Shown here: in pieces, positions 8,766 to 16,493 of the stretch
Position numbering within the stretch: the first letter of the stretch is position 1
Layout: each line of letters starts with the position of its first letter
Assembly: GCF_902706035.1 (NCBI RefSeq)
Contig: NZ_CACSJA010000007.1
Span: 113,248-177,247, forward strand
Reading direction: 5' to 3'
DNA: 64,000 bases
DNA from: Pantoea sp. 18069
Lineage (GTDB): Bacteria; Pseudomonadota; Gammaproteobacteria; Burkholderiales; Burkholderiaceae_C
The notes under the pieces: generated by a model
Databases searched by the model: none
Told to the model about the DNA's origin: nothing
The model's input: the letters and a program-made list of their open reading frames with translations, nothing else
Program-made: the position numbers and the translations under genes

Positions 8766-9016
8766 ATGAGCAGAAAGTCTCCGCCGATGTGGCATTCCCG
8801 GCAACCGCTCCAGTTCCCGGCCAACGGGTGGTCTTTCCACTCGGCAGGCAACTGTCCACTGTTGCCCACAAGCAGCGTCATGGCCTCTTTGAGGCGATTC
8901 ATGTCGTATCGACCCGAGTGCGAAAGACGCTGCCAGTCTTTCAGGAACTCCTTGGTGTAATCAGATGCGCGCGGGAGATTGGCCCGTTTACTGGCGGCCG
9001 TCTTCTTCGAGTTCAC
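8687..9016 (-). CDS. yafQ: YafQ/RelE-family mRNA interferase toxin
   Basis: A 109-aa toxin of the RelE superfamily, YafQ branch, which cleaves mRNA on the ribosome when not bound by antitoxin. Family features are clear: DYTKEFLKDWQRLSHSGRYDMNRL, then WKDHPLAGNWSGCRECHIGGDFLLIY and VFVRAGTHSELF. The catalytic His residues of YafQ correspond to those in DHPL, ECHIGGDF and GTHSELF. The start overlaps the end of the antitoxin gene by 29 bases, so the two are translationally coupled. Its C-terminus overlaps the ada tail on the other strand. Confidence 0.93.
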   Translation of the reverse strand: MNSKKTAASKRANLPRASDYTKEFLKDWQRLSHSGRYDMNRLKEAMTLLVGNSGQLPAEWKDHPLAGNWSGCRECHIGGDFLLIYTLDDTGKHGLVVFVRAGTHSELFG

Positions 9017-9266
9017 TGATCAATGCCTCGACATTGTCAAAACGGGCGCGGCGGCTCTGGATGATCTCGCTGGCCTCCTGCATCGCCGTCTGTGTGGCGG
9101 CGTTCGGCGCCCGAAGCGAAAAGGGCAGCTCCTTGTCAGCGACCACGCGGGTCAGGAATACACGAACTGCATCGGAAACGGTCAGTCCCATTGCAGCCAA
9201 GGTTTCTGTCGCCTCCGCCTTGATGCGCTCATCGATGCGAACATGGACCATCGTGGTAGTTGCCAT
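8988..9266 (-). CDS. dinJ: RelB/DinJ-family antitoxin
   Basis: A 92-aa antitoxin. The N-terminal part (MVHVRIDERIKAEATETLAAMGLTVSDAVRVFLTRVVADKELPF) is a ribbon-helix-helix DNA-binding domain of the RelB/DinJ type. The C-terminal part (ALISELEEDGRQ) should wrap the YafQ toxin. The start at 9266 is preferred to an upstream ATG because AAGGAG precedes it and because the upstream codons run into the operator palindrome. It is the first gene of the pair and should autoregulate through that palindrome. Confidence 0.93.
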   Translation of the reverse strand: MATTTMVHVRIDERIKAEATETLAAMGLTVSDAVRVFLTRVVADKELPFSLRAPNAATQTAMQEASEIIQSRRARFDNVEALISELEEDGRQ

Positions 9267-9285
9267 GGAGACTCCTTGATATCTA

Positions 9286-9306
9286 TTGAGATACATTGTA
9301 TCTCAA
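9286..9306. promoter_or_regulatory. Perfect palindromic operator of the toxin-antitoxin pair
   Basis: A 10+1+10 perfect palindrome (half-site TTGAGATACA, centre T) sits 20 bases upstream of the antitoxin start. RelB/DinJ-type antitoxins bind such inverted repeats, so this is the likely autoregulatory operator. Confidence 0.7.
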
Positions 9307-9379
9307 GGCCTCAAACGTGCGATCAGAATCACGGTTGCGGTAGAGATTGAAGCTGAACGCCAGCGACTGCGGCCAGGCT

Positions 9380-10300
9380 TCAAGCGTCCGGCGGCTGAAA
9401 GCGCTCGGCGAGAAAATCAATGAACACGCGCAGCTTGGGCGAGGGATATCTTCCCGAAGGCCACAGCATGCGGAACGTCGCGAACCGCGGCTCGGTGTGT
9501 TCCGCGAGCACCCGGCGCAGGCGGCCCTGCGCCAGGCCTTCGCGCGCGGCGAACTCCGGCAGGCAGGTGATGCCCAGCCCGCGCTCGGCAAAACAGACAC
9601 GGGCTTCGATGGTGTTGCAGACCATGGAAGCGGGCAAGCCGATTTGCGCTTTGTGCGCCGGCCAGCGCAGCGGCCAGGTTTCGAGCTTGCCGGTGTTGGT
9701 GAAGCAGTAATGCAGACATGCGTGCTGCGCCAGATCGGCGGGGCGCTGGGGCAGACCCCGGCGTGCCAGGTACGCAGGCGACGCCACCAGCCACATGGGA
9801 AAGCTGCCCAGTATCCGCGACGACAGGCCCGAGTCTTCGGGCTCACCGGTGCGCAGCACCGCATCGAAGCCTTCTTCGATCACATTGACGACGCGGTCCG
9901 TCAGGTCCAGTTGCAGATCGATTTCCGGATGGGCCTGCATGAAATCCGCGATCACCGGCAGGAACAGCGAGCCGACCAGCGGCAAGCCGACCTTGAGCCG
10001 CCCGCGCGGCGTCTGCGCGGACTGCGACAGTTCCAGTTCGGCATCCTGGATTTCGGCCAGCACGCGCCGGCAGCGCGCCAGGAACATGCTGCCTTCGGCG
10101 GTCAGCGTGATGCTGCGCGTGCTGCGGTGAAACAGGCGCACGCCCAGCCGCGCTTCGAGCCTGGCCATGCGCTTGCCCACCGCCGAGGCCGACACGCCCA
10201 GCAGGCGCCCGGTTTCGGCAAAGCTGCGGGTTTCGGCCACCTGCACAAACACCGCGAAGTCGCCCACGCTATCCAGTGACAAGGCATTCATTACGGACAT
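9380..10300 (-). CDS. LysR-family transcriptional regulator
   Basis: A 306-aa LysR regulator. The N-terminal helix-turn-helix is FVQVAETRSFAETGRLLG with VGKRMARLEARLGVRLFHRSTR, and the C-terminal part is a periplasmic-binding-like effector domain. It belongs to the group lacking recognisable effector residues (GRLKVGLPLVGSLFLPVIADF). The gene is divergent from the MFS transporter gene, with the shared promoter region at about 10301-10380, so control of that transporter is the natural inference. Confidence 0.93.
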   Translation of the reverse strand: MSVMNALSLDSVGDFAVFVQVAETRSFAETGRLLGVSASAVGKRMARLEARLGVRLFHRSTRSITLTAEGSMFLARCRRVLAEIQDAELELSQSAQTPRGRLKVGLPLVGSLFLPVIADFMQAHPEIDLQLDLTDRVVNVIEEGFDAVLRTGEPEDSGLSSRILGSFPMWLVASPAYLARRGLPQRPADLAQHACLHYCFTNTGKLETWPLRWPAHKAQIGLPASMVCNTIEARVCFAERGLGITCLPEFAAREGLAQGRLRRVLAEHTEPRFATFRMLWPSGRYPSPKLRVFIDFLAERFQPPDA

Positions 10301-10379
10301 TTTTCTCCTGACAAAAAGGAAATATAGCCGTCTTTATCCGCAATTGCTTCAAGCCTATCGTGGCAACTCCTGCTTACTT

Positions 10380-11615
10380 GTGCCTGGATTCGCTTTGCCC
10401 AACTCTCCCACTTCCTCTTCTTTGCTTGGCCCACAGGTCGATGCGGTGATCGACCACGAAGCCACGCCGGCGCCGGCCTTTCCCTGGGCCGGCCTGCTCG
10501 CGCTGGCCACCGCGGGCTTTCTGACCATACTGACCGAGGCCCTGCCCGCAGGACTGCTGCCGCAGATCAGCGCCGACCTGGGAGTCTCCCAAGGCATGGC
10601 CGGGCAACTGGTGACGCTGTATGCCATAGGCTCGCTGGTCGCGGCCATTCCGCTGATGGCCGCGACGCGCTCCTGGCGGCGGCGAACGCTGCTGCTGCTT
10701 GCGATCGGCGGCTTCCTCGTGGTCAACCTGATCACGGCGCTGTCGAGTTCCTACACGCTGACGCTGGTCGCCCGCTTTGGCGCCGGCGTGTTCGCAGGCC
10801 TGGTCTGGGCGCTGCTGGCAAGCCATGCGGGCCGCATGGTGCCCCGGGCGATGCAGGGCAAGGCCATCGCAGTGGCCATGGTCGGCACGCCGCTGGCCTT
10901 GTCGATAGGCATACCGGGCGGCACGCTGCTCGGCGACCTGGTCGGTTGGCGCACCGCGTTTGCGATCATGTCGGCGCTCTCGGTGCTGTTGATGGTGTGG
11001 ATTCGCTACCAGCTGCCCGACTTCGCGGGCCGGACGGCCGGCGAGAGGACGCGGATGACCGCGGTGCTGATGCTGCCGGGGCTGCGCTCGGTGCTCGCCG
11101 TGACCTTGCTGTTCGTGCTCGCCCACAACATTCTCTACACCTATATCGCACCATGGCTGACGTCGGTCCGGTCCGTGCAACGGGTCGATGTGGTGCTACT
11201 GGTGTTCGGTGCTGCGGCCTTGCTGGGCATCTGGGGGGTGGGCCTGCTTGTGGACCGCTGGCTGCGCGCGCTGGTCCTGGCCAGCATGGCCGCGTTTGGC
11301 ATCTCGGCGCTTGTGCTGGCACTGCTGGGACAGGTCCCGAGTGCGGTGCTGCCCGCGGTGACGCTGTGGGGCCTGGCCTTTGGCGGCACCGCGACCCTGT
11401 TCCAGACAGCGTCGGCGCGTACCGCGGGTGCCTCAGGCGACATCGCGCAATCGATGATCGTGACGGTATGGAATCTGGGCATCGCGGGCGGCGGATTGGC
11501 CGGGGCCTTTTTGCTGCAGACCTGGGGGGCACAGACGTTTGCCTGGACGGTACTGGCCTTGATGGCCGCGGCGCTGGCCATCGTGGCCAAGGCGCGCCAG
11601 CATGGCTTCCAATGA
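10380..11615 (+). CDS. MFS transporter, DHA1/AraJ-like
   Basis: A polytopic major facilitator protein of about 411 aa with 12 predicted hydrophobic segments. It begins with FPWAGLLALATAGFLTILTEALPAGLLP and includes the typical MFS loop after TM2 (AATRSWRRRTLLL). It resembles the drug/sugar efflux group containing AraJ and related exporters. No ATG lies near the start: GTG at 10380 and TTG at 10395 are the plausible starts, and the frame extends further upstream into the divergent LysR gene, so the N-terminus is uncertain by some 20 residues. The substrate is unknown; the neighbouring LysR regulator probably controls it. Confidence 0.87.
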   Translation: MPGFALPNSPTSSSLLGPQVDAVIDHEATPAPAFPWAGLLALATAGFLTILTEALPAGLLPQISADLGVSQGMAGQLVTLYAIGSLVAAIPLMAATRSWRRRTLLLLAIGGFLVVNLITALSSSYTLTLVARFGAGVFAGLVWALLASHAGRMVPRAMQGKAIAVAMVGTPLALSIGIPGGTLLGDLVGWRTAFAIMSALSVLLMVWIRYQLPDFAGRTAGERTRMTAVLMLPGLRSVLAVTLLFVLAHNILYTYIAPWLTSVRSVQRVDVVLLVFGAAALLGIWGVGLLVDRWLRALVLASMAAFGISALVLALLGQVPSAVLPAVTLWGLAFGGTATLFQTASARTAGASGDIAQSMIVTVWNLGIAGGGLAGAFLLQTWGAQTFAWTVLALMAAALAIVAKARQHGFQ

Positions 11616-11755
11616 CAAGGGGGCAGCGAAAATGCCCTGGCGTTGATGCTCGCCGGCCGTGCGCCGCATCTGCGCGATTTCAAGCGTACCTATGCCGAAT
11701 GCCACCTGCAATTGCCCTGTGCGCCCAACAGCCGCTGTCCGCTCCTATAATCGCA

Positions 11756-11950
11756 GCACCCGTACAGGAGTCCCATGCCGAAGCCTCGGCCCGGGGTGAA
11801 ACGGGAAGACCGGTGACCCCGAGGATTTCCTTGGCCATTCCGGCGCAGCCCCCGCTGCTGTAAGCCTGACAGACACACTTCAATGCCACTGGGCGCCTGC
11901 CCGGGAAGGTGGTGTGCGCTGGATGACGGCGAGCCAGAATACCGACCTGT
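11756..11950 (+). promoter_or_regulatory. Cobalamin riboswitch (B12 element)
   Basis: The stretch contains the conserved parts of the AdoCbl riboswitch in order: GTGAAACGGGAAGACCGGTG near 11795, CCCGCTGCTGTAA near 11850, GCCACTG near 11884 and GGGAAGG. It ends with the B12 box AGCCAGAATACCGACCTG at 11932-11949. A TATAAT-like -10 element at 11746-11751 precedes it. It ends about 130 bases before cobO, so it should shut down the whole cobO-to-chlD transcript when coenzyme B12 is abundant. Confidence 0.93.
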
Positions 11951-12079
11951 ACGAAAGCTTTGTATGCCACGGGGTGTGGGCCGTTTGCTGACCGGCCGCT
12001 GCTGCGCCTTCGCGCAGCCTGCCCTTCGCTGACATCTCCCCCCCTTGGCGCCCTTCATACGGTTTGGCTCGGGGAGAGC

Positions 12080-12709
12080 ATGACGGACGACCAGTTTCAA
12101 CAAGCGCATGCCCGGCGCATGCAGCAGAAAAAAGCCCAGGTGGATGCGGCCGTCGAACGCTCGCACGCGCTGCATGGCGTGGTGGTGCTGATGACCGGCC
12201 ACGGCAAGGGCAAGACCACGTCCGCCTTCGGCACGCTGTACCGGGCGCTAGGCCATGGCCAGCGCGCAGGCGTCGTGCAGTTCATCACCGGCACGCAGTC
12301 CAATGGCGAAATTACGTTCTTGCTGCAGCAAGGCCTGCTCGGGCCCGGCGCGTTCGCGCGCGTCGCCTACCATGCGATGGCCACGGGCTGCACCTGGAAC
12401 AGCCAGGGCTGGGCCGCGGACAAGGCCGCCGCCGATATCGCCTGGCAGGCTGCGCGGCGCATGCTCGCCGACCCCACGCTGAACCTGGTGCTGCTGGACG
12501 AACTGACTTTCATGCTCGAGTACGGCTATCTCGACGCGAGCGACGTGGCCGCGGCGATACGCGCCCGGCCGCCGCAGCAAAATGTGGTGATCACCGGCCG
12601 CAGCGCGCCGCCTGCACTGCTGGCGCTCGCCGACACCGTGAGCGAAATCGCCGACACCCGGCATGCCTTCCGCGCCGGGGTCAAGGCCCAGGCCGGCCTG
12701 GACTTCTGA
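12080..12709 (+). CDS. cobO: Cob(I)yrinic acid a,c-diamide adenosyltransferase
   Basis: A 209-aa CobO/BtuR-type ATP:corrinoid adenosyltransferase, which attaches the adenosyl group to the cobalt of the corrin. The P-loop GHGKGKTTSAFG (about residues 40-51) and the conserved LVLLDELTFMLEYGYLD and VVITGR segments are present. Length matches the family. The start at 12080 is set by GGGGAGAG just upstream. The frame is open further upstream, but that DNA separates the riboswitch from the gene. It is the first gene behind the cobalamin riboswitch, and its stop overlaps the next start (TGATG). Confidence 0.95.
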   Translation: MTDDQFQQAHARRMQQKKAQVDAAVERSHALHGVVVLMTGHGKGKTTSAFGTLYRALGHGQRAGVVQFITGTQSNGEITFLLQQGLLGPGAFARVAYHAMATGCTWNSQGWAADKAAADIAWQAARRMLADPTLNLVLLDELTFMLEYGYLDASDVAAAIRARPPQQNVVITGRSAPPALLALADTVSEIADTRHAFRAGVKAQAGLDF

Positions 12710-13560
12710 TGCAGCGCACCGCCCGCGCCTGGGCCATGGCCTGTGGCGCAGCCCTGCCCCTGCTGGCTGCGGCCACGCCTTTGCCGCGCCTGATGTCAAC
12801 CAATATCTGCGCCGATGTGCTCGCGCTGAGCCTGGCCGATTCCGCGCAGATCGTCTCGCTGTCGCGCCAGAGCCAGGACGCGCAGCGCTTTTCGATGGCG
12901 GAAAAGGCCAGGCAGTTCACGGCCAACGAGGCCACGGCCGAGGATGTGCTGCACCTCAAGCCCGATCTGGTGCTGGCCTCGCGGCGCTGGAATGCGCGCC
13001 ACCAGCAAACCCTGTTCAAGCGCCATGACGTGCGCATTGTCACCGTGCCCTTCCCCACCGACTGGGAAGGCATAGACCGCAGCACCGTGCAGATCGGCCG
13101 CGCGATCGGGCGCGAGGCGGCCGCCCAGCAGTTGCTGGCCGACACCCGGGCGCGGCGCGCGCAGCTGCAGGCCACGCCGCGGCCGTTCAGCGCACTGTAT
13201 CTGCGGCCGAACGGCGGCAGCGCGGGCACCGGGACCCATGTCGACGCGGTGCTCACGGCCGCAGGCCTGCGCAACCATGCAACGGCGCTGGGCCTCAAGG
13301 GCTGGGGGCGCATCGACCTCGAACGCATTTTGCACAACCCGCCCGATATGTTCATCACCCCGTCAATGGTCAACGACCTGGCCTATGCGCGCTCGGCGCT
13401 CTCGCGCCATCCGCAGATGAAAACGCTGCTGCAGCGCATTCCCCTTGTGACGCTGCAGCAAAACGACTGGGGCTGCAGCAACTGGCAGCTGATTGAGGCG
13501 GCGGAAGCCGTGGCCGCGCAGATTGACGCGCTGCATCTGCAACCCGAAGGACGCCCATGA
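12709..13560 (+). CDS. btuF: Periplasmic cobalamin/corrinoid-binding protein (BtuF-like)
   Basis: A 283-aa ABC-transporter solute-binding protein of the helical-backbone metal receptor family (PF01497 type). There is a short signal peptide (residues 1-24, ending LLAAATP) without a lipobox cysteine. Core segments include MSTNICADVLALSLADSAQIVSLS, LHLKPDLVLASRRWNARHQQTLF and a C-terminal NDWGCSNWQLIEAAEAVA. Its permease and ATPase follow with overlapping codons, and the whole set is under the B12 riboswitch. Uptake of cobalamin or a precursor is therefore more likely than iron-siderophore uptake. Cobalt-complex specificity is inferred from context. Confidence 0.85.
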   Translation: MQRTARAWAMACGAALPLLAAATPLPRLMSTNICADVLALSLADSAQIVSLSRQSQDAQRFSMAEKARQFTANEATAEDVLHLKPDLVLASRRWNARHQQTLFKRHDVRIVTVPFPTDWEGIDRSTVQIGRAIGREAAAQQLLADTRARRAQLQATPRPFSALYLRPNGGSAGTGTHVDAVLTAAGLRNHATALGLKGWGRIDLERILHNPPDMFITPSMVNDLAYARSALSRHPQMKTLLQRIPLVTLQQNDWGCSNWQLIEAAEAVAAQIDALHLQPEGRP

Positions 13561-14597
13561 TGCACAGGCACAAGAATGCGGCCGCCCGCGCCCCGCACCC
13601 CTGGCTGCTCAACGCGGGCCTGTTCGCGGCGCTGCTGCTGCTCAGCGCCATCTCGCTGGGCATTGGCTCGGTGCCCATCGGCGTCGCCGACTGGTGGCAG
13701 GCGGTAGCGTCTCCCGGCATGGCCGAGGGGCTGGCGCTGCGCCACCAGGCGATCATCGAGGAAATCCGCCTGCCGCGCGTGCTGCTGGGCGTGCTCGTGG
13801 GCATGTCGCTGGGCGTGTGCGGCGCGTCGCTGCAGGGGCTGCTGCGCAACCCGCTGGCCGAGCCCGGCATTCTGGGCGTGAGCTCGAGCGCGGGCCTGGG
13901 CGCCGTGGTCTGCATCTATTTCGGACTCTGGCACTGGAATGCCTGGCTGCTGCCCACGGTGGCCATGGCGAGCGCGGCGCTGGCCACGTTCGTGCTCTAC
14001 CGCATCGCGCGCCGCGGCGCAAGCAATCTCACGCTGATTCTGGCGGGCGTCGCGATGTCGGCGCTCACCGGCGCGCTGATCTCGCTGGCGATCAACCTCG
14101 CGCCCACGCCCACCGACATGCAGGACATCGTGCTGTGGCTCATGGGGTCCCTGGCCGACCGCAGCTTCGACGAAGTGCGCCTGAGCCTGCCGTTCATCGT
14201 GCTGGGCCTGCTGATCCTGGCGTTCAGCAGCCGCCAGCTCGATGCGCTGACGCTGGGCGAGGACGAAGCCGCGAGCATGGGCGTGAGCCTGCCGCGGCTG
14301 CGCGCGCAGATCATCGCGGGCACGGCGCTGTGCGTGGGCGCGAGCGTCGCAGTCACCGGCACCATAGGCTTTATCGGCCTGGTCGTGCCCCACCTGTTTC
14401 GCCGCGCGGTCGGCTACCGGCCCTCGGCATTGATACTGCCCAGCGCGCTGGGCGGCGCGGTGCTGCTGCTGGCCGCCGATATCGCCTTGCGCCTGCTCAG
14501 CGGGCGCGTGGAGTTGATGCTGGGCGTGGTGACCGCGCTGATCGGCGCGCCCTTCTTCTTTTATCTGGTGCTGCGCGAGCGCTGGAGGAGCCGGTAA
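13557..14597 (+). CDS. btuC: FecCD-family ABC permease (BtuC-like)
   Basis: A 346-aa integral membrane permease of the BtuC/FecCD/FhuB family with about ten transmembrane segments. Typical motifs are IRLPRVLLGVLVGMSLGVCGASLQGLLRNPLAEPGILGVSSSAGLGA and TGTIGFIGLVVPHLFR. It overlaps btuF by four bases (ATGA), and its TAA shares a base with the ATG of the ATPase gene. It forms the channel of the vitamin B12 importer inferred from the operon. Confidence 0.93.
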   Translation: MMHRHKNAAARAPHPWLLNAGLFAALLLLSAISLGIGSVPIGVADWWQAVASPGMAEGLALRHQAIIEEIRLPRVLLGVLVGMSLGVCGASLQGLLRNPLAEPGILGVSSSAGLGAVVCIYFGLWHWNAWLLPTVAMASAALATFVLYRIARRGASNLTLILAGVAMSALTGALISLAINLAPTPTDMQDIVLWLMGSLADRSFDEVRLSLPFIVLGLLILAFSSRQLDALTLGEDEAASMGVSLPRLRAQIIAGTALCVGASVAVTGTIGFIGLVVPHLFRRAVGYRPSALILPSALGGAVLLLAADIALRLLSGRVELMLGVVTALIGAPFFFYLVLRERWRSR

Positions 14598-15388
14598 TGC
14601 CCATGCTGTCGATTGCCGCATTGCAGGTGCACTGGGCAGGCAAGGCCTGTGTCAACCAGTTGTCGTTCGACGTGCGCGCGGGCGAGCTGTTTGCCTTGAT
14701 AGGCCCCAACGGCGCGGGCAAGAGCACGGCGCTCAAGGCCCTGGCCCAGTTGCTGCCCCATACGGGCCAGGTGCGGCTGCAAGGCGAAGACCTGGCCGCG
14801 ATGGCGCCGCTGCAGCGCGCGCGCCGCCTGGCCTATCTGTCGCAGGGCGACGCCGTCGCCTGGCCGCTCGCAGTGCGGGACTTTGTCGCGCTGGGCCGCA
14901 TTCCCCACCAGCGCCGCTGGGGGCCGCGCGTGCTCACTGCCGCGGACAGCGCAGCGATTGACTGCGCGCTCGAAGCCATGCACCTCACGGCCATGCAGCG
15001 GCGCGCGCTCGACCAGCTGTCGGGCGGGGAGCGCGCGCGCGCCCGGCTGGCGCGCGCGCTGGCCGTCGAAGCGCCGCTGCTGCTTGCCGACGAGCCGGTG
15101 TCGGCGCTGGACCCCTTCCACCAGCTCAGCGTGATGGAGCTGCTGCGCGCGCAGTGCAATGCGGGCCGCGCCGTGGTCGTGGTGCTGCACGACCTCACGC
15201 TGGCCAGCCGCTTTTGCGACCGCGTGCTGCTGCTCGACCAAGGCCGGACCGTGGCCTGCGGCGCGCCGCGCAGCGTGCTCACGCCGGCCCATCTGCAAAA
15301 CGTCTACCAGGTACAGGCCATGCACGGCGAGCATGAAAGCCAGGGCTATGTCGTGCCCTGGCGCTGCCAGCCGCCCGCCCCCCTTTGA
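14597..15388 (+). CDS. btuD: ABC transporter ATPase (BtuD-like)
   Basis: A 263-aa ATP-binding subunit. Walker A is GPNGAGKST (about residues 36-44), the signature is [15 protein letters not shown], Walker B is LLLADEP, and the switch His is in [12 protein letters not shown]. It resembles the FecE/HmuV/BtuD group. The start at 14597 is preceded by GGAGGAG and overlaps the btuC stop by one base. The frame is open much further upstream only because it shadows btuC. Confidence 0.93.
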   Translation: MPMLSIAALQVHWAGKACVNQLSFDVRAGELFALIGPNGAGKSTALKALAQLLPHTGQVRLQGEDLAAMAPLQRARRLAYLSQGDAVAWPLAVRDFVALGRIPHQRRWGPRVLTAADSAAIDCALEAMHLTAMQRRALDQLSGGERARARLARALAVEAPLLLADEPVSALDPFHQLSVMELLRAQCNAGRAVVVVLHDLTLASRFCDRVLLLDQGRTVACGAPRSVLTPAHLQNVYQVQAMHGEHESQGYVVPWRCQPPAPL

Positions 15389-15419
15389 CATTCCTTTCCG
15401 TATCCAACAGGAGACCCCA

Positions 15420-16493
15420 ATGCACCCCAACGCCAAGATTCCCGCCACCATCGTCACCGGCTTCCTGGGCAGCGGCAAGACCACGCTGCTGCGCCATATC
15501 CTGGAGAACGCGGGCGGACGCCGCATCGCGGTGATCGTCAACGAGTTCGGCGAACTGGGCATCGATGGCGACATCCTGCGCAGCTGCGGCATTGGCTGCG
15601 ACGACAACGGTGTCGAGCAGCAAGGCCAGCTCTATGAGCTTGCGAACGGCTGCATGTGCTGCACGGTGCAAGAAGAGTTCTACCCGGTGATGCGCGAGCT
15701 GATCGCGCGCCGTGACGACATCGACCATATCCTGATCGAGACCAGCGGCCTGGCGTTACCGAAGCCCCTGGTCCAGGCCTTCAACTGGCCCGAGATCAAG
15801 AACGCCTGCACGGTCGATGCCGTGATCACCGTGGTCGACGTGCCCGCCACGGCAGCCGGCCAGTTCGCGGCCAACCCGGCCGCCGTCGACGCCCAGCGCC
15901 GCCAGGACCCCAACCTCGACCACGAATCGCCGCTGCACGAGCTGTTCGAAGACCAGCTGATGTCGGCCGACCTGGTGGTGCTGACCAAGCTCGATCTGGC
16001 CAGCGCCGAAGACCGTGCCAAGGTCGAAGCCATCGTGCGCGAGGAAGTGCCGGCGCAGGTCAAGATCGTTGCCGCCGACCAGGGCAGGATCGATCTGGGC
16101 GTGGTGCTGGGCCTGGCCAGCGCGTCGGAAGAGAGCATTGACCAGCGCCAGGGCCACCACGGCCATGGAAACGACCACGGCGACCATGACGAACACGACC
16201 ACGACGCGTTCGACTCCATCGTCGTCAAGCTGCCCGAAGTCGATCGCGATGCATTGCTGGCCACGCTCGGGCGTATCGTTTCCGAACATACGGTCTACCG
16301 CGTCAAGGGCTTTGTCGCGGTGCCGGCCAAGCCCATGCGCCTGGTGGTGCATGGCGTGGGCACGCGCTTCGACAGCTACTTCGACCGCCGCTGGGCCGCG
16401 GGCGAAACGCCGCAGACCCATCTGGTGCTGATCGGCCATGATCTCGACCAGGCGGCGATCACCGCCGAACTCGACAAGCTGGGAGCGCGCTGA
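15420..16493 (+). CDS. cobW: CobW-family GTPase, cobalamin biosynthesis
   Basis: A 357-aa P-loop GTPase/metallochaperone. Walker A is [13 protein letters not shown], the conserved metal-binding CxCC motif is NGCMCC, and NKxD-type recognition is TKLD. A His/Asp-rich loop ([17 protein letters not shown], about residues 241-257) separates the GTPase part from the CobW C-terminal domain. CobW proteins are thought to deliver cobalt to the aerobic chelatase. Its place directly before cobN, whose start overlaps its stop, supports that role here. A CAGGAG site precedes the ATG. Confidence 0.95.
   Translation: MHPNAKIPATIVTGFLGSGKTTLLRHILENAGGRRIAVIVNEFGELGIDGDILRSCGIGCDDNGVEQQGQLYELANGCMCCTVQEEFYPVMRELIARRDDIDHILIETSGLALPKPLVQAFNWPEIKNACTVDAVITVVDVPATAAGQFAANPAAVDAQRRQDPNLDHESPLHELFEDQLMSADLVVLTKLDLASAEDRAKVEAIVREEVPAQVKIVAADQGRIDLGVVLGLASASEESIDQRQGHHGHGNDHGDHDEHDHDAFDSIVVKLPEVDRDALLATLGRIVSEHTVYRVKGFVAVPAKPMRLVVHGVGTRFDSYFDRRWAAGETPQTHLVLIGHDLDQAAITAELDKLGAR

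Noticed and set aside
13493..15388. A 631-codon fusion of permease-region DNA with the btuD ATPase
   Set aside because: The upstream part is an out-of-frame shadow of btuC; the ATPase has its own ribosome-binding site and ATG at 14597.
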